DNA of 64,000 nucleotides from positions 248,001-312,000 of the forward strand of contig NZ_JAGGPH010000003.1 of assembly GCF_018613895.1 (NCBI RefSeq), in the 5' to 3' direction. Positions within the stretch are counted from its first letter, which is position 1, and each line of letters starts with the position of its first letter. Positions 16,232-25,622 of the stretch are shown piece by piece. Under the pieces are notes generated by a model. That model worked only from the letters and a program-made list of their open reading frames with translations. It ran no database searches and was not told the DNA's origin. A program made the translations under genes and the position numbers. The stretch is from Curtobacterium sp. ISL-83. GTDB lineage: Bacteria > Actinomycetota > Actinomycetes > Actinomycetales > Microbacteriaceae.

Positions 16232-17241
16232 GCACGATCCAGGGCGCACCGCTCGAACCCAACATCGGCGACGGCATGGACGCCGGGAACACCCCGAACT
16301 CGCAGGAGAAGCAGCTCGGCGAGAGCCAGGGTCGCATCATCCTCCGCCGCTTCCTCGCGAACCGGCTCGCGGTCGTGGCGCTCGTCGTCTACGTGCTCGT
16401 GCTCGTGTTCGCCGTGTCCGCGGTCGGCCTCGGCCCGATCCCGGGATGGTGGCACTACTCGTACAAGGCGCTCGCGACGCTGCAGAACGGCGGCGCACCG
16501 ACGTCGGACCACCCGTTCGGTCAGGACCGCATCGGCAAGGACTACTTCGCCCTCACGATGCGGGGGATCCAGAACTCCGTGCTCGTCATGCTCGTCATCG
16601 GCTTGTTCGCGACGCTCATCGGCGTGGTCATCGGCGCCATCGCGGGGTACTTCCGCGGCACCGTCGACGCCGTGCTCATGCGCATCACCGACATCTTCAT
16701 CGTCATCCCGGCGATCGTGATCGGTGCCGTGGTCGGCAAGACGGCGAACGGCCTCGGCGCCTGGGGCCTCGCGCTCCTGCTCGGCCTGGTGTCGTGGATG
16801 GTCATCGCCCGTCTGGTCCGCGCCGAGTTCCTGTCGCTCCGCGAGCGTGAGTTCGTCGAGGCGGCGCGGGTCGCGGGTGCGTCCGACGTGCGGATCATCT
16901 TCCGCCACATCCTGCCGAACGCGATCGGCGTGATCATCGTGTCGGCGACGCTCCTCATCGCCTCCGCGATCCTGCTCGAGACGGCGCTGAGCTACCTCGG
17001 GTACGGCATCAAGGCGCCGGACTCCTCGCTCGGCCTCCTGATCAGCGAGAACCAGTCGGCCTTCCAGACCCGGCCGTACCTGTTCTGGTGGCCCGCGTCG
17101 TTCATCGTGCTGCTCGCGCTGTGCGTGAACTTCATCGGTGACGGCCTGCGCGACGCGTTCGACCCCCGCTCGAAGCGGTTCAGCCTCCGCAAGACGCGCG
17201 AGCCGGCGAACACGTCCGGCTCGGAGATGATCAGCGCGTGA
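16228..17241 (+). CDS. ABC importer permease, DppC-like
   Basis: 337 residues. Cytoplasmic N-terminus of about 35 residues, then membrane segments starting with LAVVALVVYVLVLVFAVSAV. Contains HPFGQDRIGKDYFALTM, the GTDxxGRD-like motif of DppC/OppC, and the EAA loop EFVEAARVAGASDVRIIFRH (about 209-228). Length is normal. Followed, in opposite orientation, by a PH-domain gene, and then by the ATPase gene. Confidence 0.94.
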   Translation: MSTIQGAPLEPNIGDGMDAGNTPNSQEKQLGESQGRIILRRFLANRLAVVALVVYVLVLVFAVSAVGLGPIPGWWHYSYKALATLQNGGAPTSDHPFGQDRIGKDYFALTMRGIQNSVLVMLVIGLFATLIGVVIGAIAGYFRGTVDAVLMRITDIFIVIPAIVIGAVVGKTANGLGAWGLALLLGLVSWMVIARLVRAEFLSLREREFVEAARVAGASDVRIIFRHILPNAIGVIIVSATLLIASAILLETALSYLGYGIKAPDSSLGLLISENQSAFQTRPYLFWWPASFIVLLALCVNFIGDGLRDAFDPRSKRFSLRKTREPANTSGSEMISA

Positions 17242-17258
17242 CGTCCCCGACGGTTCGT

Positions 17259-17888
17259 CTAGATCGCGGCGATGGCGAACCAGCCACCGACGCCCGTCGC
17301 CACGAGCAGCACGAGGGACACCCAGTGCACGCGCACCGGCACGCGCACGGTGGCAGCGGTGCCCAGTTCGATGGCGCCGCGCTCGCGGAGTTCGTCCCAG
17401 CGGGACCGGACCAGGTACGCGGCGTCGCCCGACGCGGTGGCCAGCAGGTCCCCGGCTCGACGGTTGCCGTCCTCGGCATCCGGGACGCCGGTGCCGTGAC
17501 GCTGCTCCTGTCGTCGGGCCATCGAGACGCCGATGCGGCCGGGCGCCGGGGCGGCCCAGACGGACACGCGCCGGTTCGGCGTGACGAGCGCCAGGGCGAA
17601 CCGGGTGTCGACGTGCACGAGCGCCGCCCACGGCAGGCGCACGGTGTGGAAGACGTTGACGACCTCGATGCCGTCGTCGTCGACGCGCATGGCCGGACGC
17701 CACAGCGCCACCCAGCCGAGCAGCACGCCGAACGCCGTCGGGACCAGCGCGAGGGCGAACGCCTTCCCGGTGCCGGCGTTCACGGTCGTCGTGACGAACA
17801 GCAGCGCGACGATCGCCCACAGGGCGATCGCGAGACCGCGGTTGAACCTGGACACGAACACATCGCGCGTCGTCGGGGAGGCAGACAT
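17259..17888 (-). CDS. PH-domain membrane protein (first of two)
   Basis: 209 residues from ATG at 17888. Two N-terminal membrane segments (GLAIALWAIVALLFVTTT; FALALVPTAFGVLLGWVAL), then a bacterial PH-like region (MRVDDDGIEVVNVFHTVRLP), and a C-terminal membrane segment (WVSLVLLVATGVGGWFAIAA). This is the layout of small actinobacterial PH-domain (bPH2-like) proteins of unknown function. GACGAT ends 6 bases before the ATG. It is convergent with the permease gene and divergent from the ATPase gene, splitting the importer cluster. Confidence 0.75.
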   Translation of the reverse strand: MSASPTTRDVFVSRFNRGLAIALWAIVALLFVTTTVNAGTGKAFALALVPTAFGVLLGWVALWRPAMRVDDDGIEVVNVFHTVRLPWAALVHVDTRFALALVTPNRRVSVWAAPAPGRIGVSMARRQEQRHGTGVPDAEDGNRRAGDLLATASGDAAYLVRSRWDELRERGAIELGTAATVRVPVRVHWVSLVLLVATGVGGWFAIAAI

Positions 17889-17989
17889 GCCTCCATCGTC
17901 GCAGGTCGTCGCCTGCTTCTCCGCCGTCAGCGCACTTCCCACCCCACCCACGCGGCCGTCACGAACGGCCGGGAAAGGACCGGACGTCG

Positions 17990-19765
17990 TTGAGCACGCC
18001 CGTCTCCGCGGCCACCACCCCGGCCGCCACCAGGACCCCCGTCGTCAAGGTCTCCGCACTCGACGTCGACTTCGCCGTCGACGACGTGTGGACCTCCGCC
18101 GTCAAGCAGCTCTCGTACGAGATCCACTCGGGCGAGGTCCTCGCCCTCGTGGGTGAGTCCGGCTCCGGCAAGTCGGTGAGCTCCATGTCGATCCTCGGCC
18201 TGCTGCCCCGGAACGCCCGCGTGCGCGGCTCGATCGAGTTCCAGGGCACCGAGCTCCTGGGACTGCGGTCGGCGCAGCTCCGCGAGTACCGCGGCAAGGA
18301 GATCGCGGTGATCTTCCAGGAGCCCATGACGGCCCTGAACCCGGTCTTCACGGTCGGGTCGCAGATCGTCGAGACGATCCGCATCCACTACGGCATCTCG
18401 CCGAGCGAGGCCAAGGTCCGCGCCATCGAGCTCCTGACGATGGTCGAGATGCCGGACCCGCAGAAGGCGTTCGACTCGTACCCGCACCAGCTGTCCGGTG
18501 GGCAGCGGCAGCGCGCGATGATCGCCCAGTCGATCTCATGCGACCCGAAGCTCCTGATCGCCGACGAGCCGACGACGGCCCTCGACGTGACGGTGCAGGC
18601 CGAGATCCTCGACCTCATCCGTGACCTCGCCGCCAAGCTCGGTAGCGCGGTCCTCCTCATCACCCACGACATGGGCGTCGTGGCCGACCTCGCCGACCGC
18701 ATCGTCGTGATGCAGCAGGGCGTGGCCGTCGAGACCGGCTCGGTGCGCGAGGTCTTCTCCGCGCCGAAGGACCAGTACACCCGCACCTTGCTCGACGCGG
18801 TGCCCCGCCTCGGCCAGGCCGGTGAGGTCGCGATCGACCTCACCGAGACGCTCGCCGCGGTCGTCGAGCAGGACACCCCCGTGCACGTCAACGAGACCGT
18901 CACGCACACCGAGGCCGTCACCACGCTCGGTCCGGCCGTGCTGGAGTTCCAGGACGTCGTCATCGAGTACCCGGGCCGCGGCCGCGTCAAGGCGTTCCGC
19001 GCCATCGACGGTGTCGACCTGTCGGTGCACGAGGGCGAGGTCGTCGGCCTGGTCGGTGAGTCCGGTTCGGGCAAGTCGACCCTCGGCCGTGCCGCCATCG
19101 GGCTGCTGCCGATCACCTCGGGCACCCTCACGGTGTCGGGCATCGACCTGTCGAAGCCGACGCGGTCGCTCGTGCGCCAGGTGCACCAGACCGCCGGCAT
19201 CGTGTTCCAGGACCCGTCGTCCTCGCTCAACCCGCGCATGACGATCGGCCAGTCGATCGGCGAGCCACTGCTGCTCGGCAAGGGCATGAAGGGCCGCGAG
19301 CTCGAGCGCGAGGTCGAGTCCCTGCTCGAGGCGGTCCGTCTGCCCACGGCCTACTCCACGCGGTTCCCGCACGAGCTCTCCGGCGGCCAGAAGCAGCGCA
19401 TCGGCATCGCCCGAGCGCTCGCCCTGCGGCCGAAGCTGCTCATCGCCGACGAGCCGACCTCGGCCCTCGACGTGTCGGTGCAGGCGACGGTCCTCGAGCT
19501 GCTCAAGGACCTGCAGCGGGAGTTCTCGTTCGCCTGCCTGTTCGTCACGCACGACCTCGCGGTCATCGACGTCCTGGCGGACCGGATCGCCGTCCTGCAC
19601 CACGGCCACCTGGCCGAGGTCGGCACCCGTGACCAGATCCTGCGCGACCCGCAGGACCCGTACACGCAGCGGCTCATCGCCGCCGTGCCGCTGCCGGACC
19701 CGGACGTCCAGCGCGAGCGTCGCGAGCTCCGCCGGAAGATCCTCGCCGCCGGCTCGGACGAGTAG
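17990..19765 (+). CDS. Fused DppD-DppF-type ABC ATPase
   Basis: 591 residues with two complete ATPase halves. Half 1: Walker A GESGSGKSV (about 52), signature LSGGQRQR, Walker B LLIADEPTTALD. Half 2: Walker A GESGSGKST (about 355), signature LSGGQKQR, Walker B LLIADEPTSALD. Each half ends with the oligopeptide-type extension (TRTLLDAVPRLG; TQRLIAAVPLPDP). Energises the importer encoded just upstream. TTG start at 17990 is preceded by AAAGGA at a good distance. Such fusion is common in actinobacteria. Confidence 0.94.
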   Translation: MSTPVSAATTPAATRTPVVKVSALDVDFAVDDVWTSAVKQLSYEIHSGEVLALVGESGSGKSVSSMSILGLLPRNARVRGSIEFQGTELLGLRSAQLREYRGKEIAVIFQEPMTALNPVFTVGSQIVETIRIHYGISPSEAKVRAIELLTMVEMPDPQKAFDSYPHQLSGGQRQRAMIAQSISCDPKLLIADEPTTALDVTVQAEILDLIRDLAAKLGSAVLLITHDMGVVADLADRIVVMQQGVAVETGSVREVFSAPKDQYTRTLLDAVPRLGQAGEVAIDLTETLAAVVEQDTPVHVNETVTHTEAVTTLGPAVLEFQDVVIEYPGRGRVKAFRAIDGVDLSVHEGEVVGLVGESGSGKSTLGRAAIGLLPITSGTLTVSGIDLSKPTRSLVRQVHQTAGIVFQDPSSSLNPRMTIGQSIGEPLLLGKGMKGRELEREVESLLEAVRLPTAYSTRFPHELSGGQKQRIGIARALALRPKLLIADEPTSALDVSVQATVLELLKDLQREFSFACLFVTHDLAVIDVLADRIAVLHHGHLAEVGTRDQILRDPQDPYTQRLIAAVPLPDPDVQRERRELRRKILAAGSDE

Positions 19766-19815
19766 CCGACCGACCCGGACCAGCCGACCGACCCGGATCC
19801 ACCGGTCAGCACGAC

Positions 19816-19853
19816 CACGAGGCCTCCGCCGTCATCGACGCGGGGGCCTCGTG
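19816..19853 (+). terminator. Hairpin after the ABC ATPase gene
   Basis: Arms CACGAGGCC (19816-19824) and GGCCTCGTG (19845-19853), extendable by a few imperfect pairs. It ends the importer gene set. The rest of 19766-20024 holds an 18-bp near-repeat right after the stop and a degenerate copy of the GGACGGGAGGC motif, but no gene I can support. Confidence 0.65.
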
Positions 19854-20024
19854 CACGCGGTCGGACGGGAGGCACGGCTCGCCCCCGTCACGCCGGTGCG
19901 GCCCGCCAGACCGTGCCGTCAGGGCGTGCAGTGCGTGAGGTCGTGCAGCCCGTCAGCCAGCACAGCCCGTCAGCCGGCGCAACCCATCAGCGTGGGCGGC
20001 CGGTCGCCGAGCGGCGCGCTGCGG

Positions 20025-20585
20025 TCAGAGCCGACCAGCGGCGGCGGTCGCGACGACGCCGAGGACGATCATGGCGGCCACGGTCCAGCCGTGCACGCGG
20101 TGGGTGATCGGCGCAGCCGTCACGGTCGCCGGAGGTGGGCCGTCCTGCGGTGCGTCCGCGGGCAGGTGGGTCCGCATCTGCTCGGCCGCCGCCTCCACGG
20201 TCAGCGGGACCGGGTGCCTCCCGTCCGCCGCGGAGCGGGGTGGGTCGAGTCGGAGGCGCGCCGTCGGTCGGGTGGCGAGCCAGGTGCGGCGGACGCCCTC
20301 GCTGGTGACGACCTCGATGCCGTACTTGGTGCGGATCTCCGTCACGCGGCGCCACGAGTAGGTGCTCGCACGGCGGACGTCGACGATGCGCAGGTGCTCG
20401 TCGGTCAGCTCGAAGCGCGGGCGCCACAGGACCGCCCAGGCGACGAAGGCGATGAACACGCTCGGCACGGCGGCCAGCCACGGGGAGCCACCGCGGACGA
20501 GTGCGAGCGGGACGAGCGCGACCGCGGCGATCCAGAGGACGACGGCGAGCAGGCGCATGCCGGGGGCGACGATCGTGGTGGGCAC
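20025..20585 (-). CDS. PH-domain membrane protein (second of two)
   Basis: 186 residues. Two membrane segments (MRLLAVVLWIAAVALVPLAL; WLAAVPSVFIAFVAWAVLW), then a PH-like region (FELTDEHLRIVDVRRASTYS), and a C-terminal membrane helix (WTVAAMIVLGVVATAAAG). Same layout as the protein at 17259-17888. I prefer GTG at 20585 over ATG at 20594 because TACGAT (20598-20593) overlaps that ATG and ends 7 bases before the GTG. Function unknown. Confidence 0.75.
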   Translation of the reverse strand: MPTTIVAPGMRLLAVVLWIAAVALVPLALVRGGSPWLAAVPSVFIAFVAWAVLWRPRFELTDEHLRIVDVRRASTYSWRRVTEIRTKYGIEVVTSEGVRRTWLATRPTARLRLDPPRSAADGRHPVPLTVEAAAEQMRTHLPADAPQDGPPPATVTAAPITHRVHGWTVAAMIVLGVVATAAAGRL

Positions 20586-20626
20586 GCGCGACATCGTACG
20601 GGGCCGGTGCGTTCGCGCCCTGGTGG

Positions 20627-20715
20627 GACGTGGACCCGGCCCGGACGTGGACTGGCCCGGACGTGGACCCGGCCCGGACGTGGACGCGTCCCGGACGTGG
20701 ACTGGCCCCGACGTG
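20627..20715. repeat. Minisatellite of 16-17-bp units
   Basis: Six copies of a GACGTGGAC-started unit at 20627, 20644, 20660, 20677, 20694 and (degenerate) 20710. The unit is roughly GACGTGGACCCGGCCCG. It lies in the 20586-20899 gap, upstream of the divergently oriented second PH-domain gene and downstream of the peroxiredoxin gene. Nothing else in the gap looks like a gene. Confidence 0.85.
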
Positions 20716-20899
20716 TGCGAGAGTGCCTCCCCGGGAACGCCCGGGGAGCGGGTGTGACACACCAGCACGTATCTCCGGACGACCCGATTCCCCGGGGAGG
20801 CAGATCCTGGGTGGACCTCTCGTGTGCACAATCGTCGCCGGGCCCCCGTTCGGGTGTCAAGCCCCGGTGCCGAGAGTTTCAGGAAACGGACACGCCGAC

Positions 20900-21379
20900 C
20901 TACGCGACGAGCTGCTCGATCTGTCGGCGGATGGTCCGGGCCTTCGGGAACCGCAGTCCGACCAGGCCGACGTGCCGCCACCGGACGACGCCGTCCGGAC
21001 CGATCACGAAGACCGACCGGCGCAGCCCGATGCCCGGCGCCTGCACCCCGTAGGCGCGGATGACGTCACCGCTCGTGTCGCTCAGGAGCGGGAAGGTCAG
21101 GGAGGCGTCGCGGGCGAACTCCTCGTGCGAGTCGAGCGCCTGCGGGCTGATGCCCCACACGAGCGCACCGAGGTCGCCGAAGTCGTCGAGTTCCTCCTGG
21201 TAGCTGCAGAGCTGGGCGGTGCAGACCAGGGTGGCGTCGCCCGGGTAGAAGGCGAGGACCAGCGTCCGGCCGATGGCGGCGGACAGGTCGTACTGGTCGT
21301 CCGTGCGGCGTCCGGCACGGACGACCATGCCGGGCAGGGTGAAGGACGGCGCGGTGTCGCCGACCTCGGGGATGCTCAT
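20900..21379 (-). CDS. Peroxiredoxin (AhpC/TSA, AhpE/Bcp-like)
   Basis: 159 residues. Thioredoxin fold with the peroxidatic cysteine in FYPGDATLVCTAQLCSYQEE; a second cysteine five residues later could form the resolving disulfide as in Bcp-type enzymes. The usual PxxxTxxC motif appears as PGDATLVC. Reduces hydrogen peroxide or organic peroxides in the cytoplasm. ATG at 21379 chosen because TACCGT ends 7 bases upstream. Confidence 0.9.
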   Translation of the reverse strand: MSIPEVGDTAPSFTLPGMVVRAGRRTDDQYDLSAAIGRTLVLAFYPGDATLVCTAQLCSYQEELDDFGDLGALVWGISPQALDSHEEFARDASLTFPLLSDTSGDVIRAYGVQAPGIGLRRSVFVIGPDGVVRWRHVGLVGLRFPKARTIRRQIEQLVA

Positions 21380-21495
21380 GCCCGCCACGGTAGGGGAGCG
21401 GCCCTCGTGCGGTTACGGTCTCCGCTGTGCGTTCTCCGGACCACCCCACAACTGGGGGCGCGGTGCGCGCAGACCGTCCAGGCGGGAGCTGCTCG

Positions 21496-22245
21496 TCAGC
21501 GGAACAGCTGCGGGAACGCGTGCGCCACCCAGGGGTACCCGACGAACACGGCGGCGTCGAGCAGGCAGTGCGTGATCACCAGCGGCAGCAGGCGCCCCCA
21601 CTTCGTGTAGATCCAGCCGAAGACCACGCCCATCACCGCGTTGCCGATGAACGCGCCGAAGCCCTGGTACAGGTGGTAGCTCCCGCGCAGCAGGGCGGTG
21701 GACAGGATCACTTGCCAGCGTCCCCACCCGAGCTCCCCGAGCCGTGCGTACAGGTACCCGATGACGATCACCTCCTCCTGCAGCCCACTCCGGATCGCGG
21801 AGAGCAGCAGCACCGGGATCGTCCACCAGTACGAGCCGAGGGCCGCGGGGTCGACGTTGACGGTGATGCCCAACGCGCGGCCGGTGAAGTACAGCGCGAG
21901 GCCCGGGATCCCGATGCCGAGCGCGATGAGGGCCGCGCCGCCGAGGTCGGGCCGGACCCGGAACCGGTCGATCCCCAGGCGGGACAGGTGCGGTCGGGTC
22001 GTGCTCCAGAGCAGGTAGGCGACGAGGGCCACGGGCGCGAGGTCGACCGCGATGCCGAGGAGCTGCCGCGCGAGGTCGACGTACTGCACGGTCGTGGTCG
22101 ACGTGTTGAGCGCGGTGGACTGCTTGCCGAGCGGTGTCGTCTGGGACAGGTCGTCGATCAACTGCAGGATCGAGTAGAGCGCGCTGCCGCCCAACGAGAG
22201 CAGCAACACGATGGTGATCTCGACCCACGTTCGCCGACGGCTCAT
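21496..22245 (-). CDS. CPBP family intramembrane metalloprotease
   Basis: 249 residues with several membrane helices. The conserved motif GLQEEVIVIGYLYARL (EE, about 154), then RGSYHLYQG (about 191) and ITHCLLDAAVF (about 229) give the glutamate and histidine zinc ligands of the CPBP (Abi/Rce1-like) family. Substrate unknown; members process prenylated peptides, bacteriocin self-immunity proteins or anti-sigma factors. The canonical EExxxR has V-I-G in place of the usual residues after EE, so activity is not certain. GAGGAG precedes the ATG. Confidence 0.82.
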   Translation of the reverse strand: MSRRRTWVEITIVLLLSLGGSALYSILQLIDDLSQTTPLGKQSTALNTSTTTVQYVDLARQLLGIAVDLAPVALVAYLLWSTTRPHLSRLGIDRFRVRPDLGGAALIALGIGIPGLALYFTGRALGITVNVDPAALGSYWWTIPVLLLSAIRSGLQEEVIVIGYLYARLGELGWGRWQVILSTALLRGSYHLYQGFGAFIGNAVMGVVFGWIYTKWGRLLPLVITHCLLDAAVFVGYPWVAHAFPQLFR

Positions 22246-22367
22246 TCGCTGTACTCCTCGGGGTTGCGGACTACCGGTAGACTGGCGTGTCGGGCATTCT
22301 GCCCGCGGGCGTGGTGTGTCAGAGACCACCGGCCCGACACTCTCCAGAAATTAGAAGGATGTCCTGT
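22246..22367 (+). promoter_or_regulatory. typA promoter region
   Basis: GGTAGACT (TAGACT near 22276-22281) is a good -10 box, giving a leader of about 80 bases. AGAAGG (22353-22358) is the ribosome site and lies 9 bases before the ATG at 22368. The same GGTAGACT box recurs ahead of fdxA. Confidence 0.55.
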
Positions 22368-24290
22368 ATGGCGCTCGCCACCCGGTCCGACCTGCGCAAC
22401 GTCGCCATCGTGGCACACGTCGACCACGGCAAGACCACCCTCGTCGACGCGATGCTCACGCAGACCAACTCGTTCGACGCCCACTTCGAGGGCGAAGACC
22501 GCATGATGGACTCGAACGACCTCGAGCGCGAGAAGGGCATCACCATCCTCGCGAAGAACACGTCGGTGCTCTACAACGGCGTGCACGCGAAGGAGTTCGG
22601 TGCCGGCGGCCCGATCACGATCAACGTGATCGACACCCCGGGCCACGCCGACTTCGGTGGTGAGGTCGAGCGCGGCCTCTCCATGGTCGACGGTGTCGTC
22701 CTGCTCGTCGACGCGTCCGAGGGCCCGCTGCCCCAGACGCGCTTCGTGCTCCGCAAGGCCCTCGCCGCGAAGCTCCCGGTGATCCTGCTCGTGAACAAGA
22801 CCGACCGCCCCGACTCCCGCATCGACGAGGTCGTCTCCGAGTCGCAGGACCTGCTCCTCGGCCTGGCGTCGGACCTGTCGGACGAGGTCGACGACCTCGA
22901 CCTCGACGCGATCCTCGACGTCCCGGTCGTCTACGCGTCCGGCCGCAACGGCGCCGCGTCGCGCAACAAGCCGGCCGACGGCACGCTGCCCGACAACGAC
23001 GACCTCGAGCCGCTGTTCGAGGCCATCCTGCAGCACGTCCCGGCGCCGAAGTACGACGACGAGCACCCGCTGCAGGCGCACGTCACGAACCTCGACGCCT
23101 CGCCGTTCCTCGGTCGCCTCGCGCTGCTGCGCATCTTCCACGGCACCATGAAGAAGGGCCAGACGGTCGCGTGGGTCAAGCACGACGGCTCCGTCGTCAA
23201 CGCCCGCATCACCGAGCTCCTCATCACGAAGGCGCTCGACCGCTACCCGGCCGAGTCCGCCGGCCCCGGTGACATCGTCGCCGTCGCCGGCTTCGACACG
23301 ATCACCATCGGTGAGACGCTGACCGACCCGGAGGACGTCCGCCCGCTGCCGACCATCACGGTCGACGCGCCGGCGATCTCCATGACGATCGGCACGAACA
23401 CCTCGCCGCTCGTCGGCAAGGTCAAGGGGCACAAGCTCACCGCTCGCATGGTCAAGGAGCGCCTCGACCGCGAGCTCGTCGGCAACGTCTCGCTCAAGGT
23501 CCTCGACATCGGCCGTCCGGACGCCTGGGAGGTCCAGGGCCGTGGTGAGCTCGCGCTCGCCATCCTGGTCGAGCAGATGCGTCGCGAGGGCTTCGAGCTC
23601 ACCGTCGGCAAGCCGCAGGTCGTCACCAAGCGTGACGAGAACGGCAAGCTGCAGGAGCCGTACGAGCACATGACGATCGACACGCCGGAGGAGTACCTCG
23701 GCGCCATCACGCAGCTCATGGCCGCCCGCAAGGGCCGCATGGAGAACATGACGAACCACGGCACCGGCTGGGTGCGCATGGAGTTCATCGTCCCGTCGCG
23801 CGGCCTGATCGGCTTCCGCACGTCGTTCCTCACCGAGACCCGCGGCACCGGCATCGCGAACGCGATCTTCCACGGCTACGACGAGTGGGCCGGCGCGATC
23901 CAGACCCGGATCAACGGCTCGATCGTCTCCGACCGCTCGGGTGTCGTGACGCCGTTCGCGATCACGAACCTGCAGGAGCGCATGTCGTTCTTCGTCAACC
24001 CGACCGAAGAGGTCTACGAGGGCATGGTCATCGGCGAGAACTCGCGCGCCGACGACATGGACGTGAACATCACCAAGGAGAAGAAGCTCACGAACATGCG
24101 GTCGGCCAACGCCGACACGTTCGAGTCGATGACCCCGTCGCGCCAGCTCTCCCTGGAGGAGTGCCTGGAGTTCGCCCGCGAGGACGAGTGCGTCGAGGTC
24201 ACCCCCGACGCCGTGCGCATCCGCAAGGTCGAGCTCGACGCCTCGGCCCGCCAGCGCTCGTACGCCCGCCTGAAGCGTCAGGACGCGTAA
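22368..24290 (+). CDS. typA: Ribosome-associated GTPase TypA/BipA
   Basis: 640 residues. Translational GTPase: G1 AHVDHGKTTLVDAML, switch region EREKGITI, G3 DTPGHADF, G4 NKTD. Followed by EF-G-like domains and the TypA C-terminal domain. Binds 70S ribosomes and assists 50S assembly and stress or cold adaptation. I chose ATG at 22368 because the ribosome site abuts the alternative ATG at 22359. Stand-alone gene with its own terminator. Confidence 0.96.
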   Translation: MALATRSDLRNVAIVAHVDHGKTTLVDAMLTQTNSFDAHFEGEDRMMDSNDLEREKGITILAKNTSVLYNGVHAKEFGAGGPITINVIDTPGHADFGGEVERGLSMVDGVVLLVDASEGPLPQTRFVLRKALAAKLPVILLVNKTDRPDSRIDEVVSESQDLLLGLASDLSDEVDDLDLDAILDVPVVYASGRNGAASRNKPADGTLPDNDDLEPLFEAILQHVPAPKYDDEHPLQAHVTNLDASPFLGRLALLRIFHGTMKKGQTVAWVKHDGSVVNARITELLITKALDRYPAESAGPGDIVAVAGFDTITIGETLTDPEDVRPLPTITVDAPAISMTIGTNTSPLVGKVKGHKLTARMVKERLDRELVGNVSLKVLDIGRPDAWEVQGRGELALAILVEQMRREGFELTVGKPQVVTKRDENGKLQEPYEHMTIDTPEEYLGAITQLMAARKGRMENMTNHGTGWVRMEFIVPSRGLIGFRTSFLTETRGTGIANAIFHGYDEWAGAIQTRINGSIVSDRSGVVTPFAITNLQERMSFFVNPTEEVYEGMVIGENSRADDMDVNITKEKKLTNMRSANADTFESMTPSRQLSLEECLEFAREDECVEVTPDAVRIRKVELDASARQRSYARLKRQDA

Positions 24291-24324
24291 GCGGTCAGCA
24301 CCATCCGGGAGGCTCGCCTCCCGT

Positions 24325-24364
24325 CCGACGGCCCGGTCACCTGTGCAGGTGGCCGGGCCGTCGG
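24325..24364 (+). terminator. typA terminator hairpin
   Basis: 18-bp arms (24325-24342 and 24347-24364) pair with only one G-T mismatch around a 4-base loop. A smaller hairpin GGGAGGC/GCCTCCC lies just before it (24307-24322). No T-tract. Confidence 0.8.
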
Positions 24365-24428
24365 CCGTCCGGGCTGATCCGCACCACCCGTCCGGGTCGG
24401 CGTCACCGCCGAGGGATACGGTGGAGTG

Positions 24429-25622
24429 GTGACTCTCGATCTGCTCTCGCTGTACCAGGACCTGCACGCCCACCCCGAGCTCGGCTTCCAGGAGCACCGG
24501 ACCGCCGGCATCGTCGCGGACCGCCTCGCCGAGATCGGCGGCATCGAGGTCACGACCGGCATCGGTGTGACCGGTGTCGTCGGCGTGCTGGCCAACGGAG
24601 ACGGGCCCGTCGTCTGGCTCCGCGCGGACATGGACGGCCTGCCCGTGCAGGAGCGCACCGGGCTGCCGTACGCCAGCGAGTACACCGGCCGCGACGAGGA
24701 CGGCACCGACGTCCCGACCATGCACGCCTGCGGGCACGACATCCACGTGACGTGGCTGCTCGGCACGCTGGAGCGGCTCGCCGCCACCACGGACGACTGG
24801 CACGGCACCGTCGTCGCCGTGTTCCAGCCCGCGGAAGAGGTCATCTCCGGCGCTCGCTCGATGATCGACGACGGCCTGGTCGAGCGCTTCCCGAAGCCGG
24901 ACGTCGTGCTCGGTCAGCACTCGGCACCCGCACCGGTGGGCGTCGTGGCCGTCGGCAGCGGCCCGGTGATGGCGTCGAGCGACCGCCTGACGGTCACGTT
25001 CAACGGCCGCGGTGCCCACGGGTCGGCCCCGCAGGCGTCCCTCGACCCGATCGTCACGGCAGCGTCCGCGGTCGTCCGGTTGCAGACCGTCGTCGCGCGC
25101 GAGGTCTCGCCGAGCGACGCGGGGGTCGTCACGGTCGGCAGCTTCCACGCCGGCACCCGGGCGAACATCATCCCGGACCAGGCGGTCATCGAGATCTCCA
25201 CCCGCGCCCGGAACGAGGACACCCGCGCCCGGATCATCAGCTCGATCGAGCGGATCGTCCGTGCCGAGAGCGAGGCCGGGGGACTCGCCGCACCCACGAT
25301 CGAGCGCGCACCCGGTGCCGAGGTCACGGTGAACGACCCGGAGGCCGCCGCCACGGTGCTCGAGGCCCTGCGCGACGCCGTCCCGGACGCTCGCGACCTG
25401 GAGATCGGACTCGCGATGGCGTCGGAGGACGTCGGCCAGCTCGCCACCGCGGCGGGAGCACCCCTCGTCTACTGGTTCACCGGCATCACCGACCCGGACC
25501 TGTTCCGCCGCGGGGAGGAGATCCCGAGCAACCACTCGCCGTTCTACGCTCCGCTCGCCGAGACGGCGATCCCGGTGGGCGTCGACGCGTTCGTCGCCGC
25601 CACGCGCGCCTACGTCGCCTGA
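24429..25622 (+). CDS. M20D family amidohydrolase (hippurate/N-acyl-amino-acid type)
   Basis: 397 residues. Metal-binding motifs of M20D: RADMDGLPVQE (about 60), MHACGHDIHVT (about 98), QPAEE (about 136), and a late histidine in PSNHSPFYAP (about 364). Hydrolyses N-acyl amino acids or related amides; exact substrate unknown. GTG at 24429 chosen over 24426 because TACGGT (24417-24422) ends 6 bases before it. Cytoplasmic. Monocistronic. Confidence 0.9.
   Translation: MTLDLLSLYQDLHAHPELGFQEHRTAGIVADRLAEIGGIEVTTGIGVTGVVGVLANGDGPVVWLRADMDGLPVQERTGLPYASEYTGRDEDGTDVPTMHACGHDIHVTWLLGTLERLAATTDDWHGTVVAVFQPAEEVISGARSMIDDGLVERFPKPDVVLGQHSAPAPVGVVAVGSGPVMASSDRLTVTFNGRGAHGSAPQASLDPIVTAASAVVRLQTVVAREVSPSDAGVVTVGSFHAGTRANIIPDQAVIEISTRARNEDTRARIISSIERIVRAESEAGGLAAPTIERAPGAEVTVNDPEAAATVLEALRDAVPDARDLEIGLAMASEDVGQLATAAGAPLVYWFTGITDPDLFRRGEEIPSNHSPFYAPLAETAIPVGVDAFVAATRAYVA

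Noticed and set aside
20627..20715. CRISPR array
   Set aside because: Units are contiguous with no unique spacers, and no cas genes are present.
22242..25535. Minus-strand open frame of more than 1000 codons opposite typA and the M20 gene
   Set aside because: Its translation is rich in Arg, Asp, Val and Gly with no motif, and it opposes two clear enzymes. Long antisense frames are expected at this GC content.
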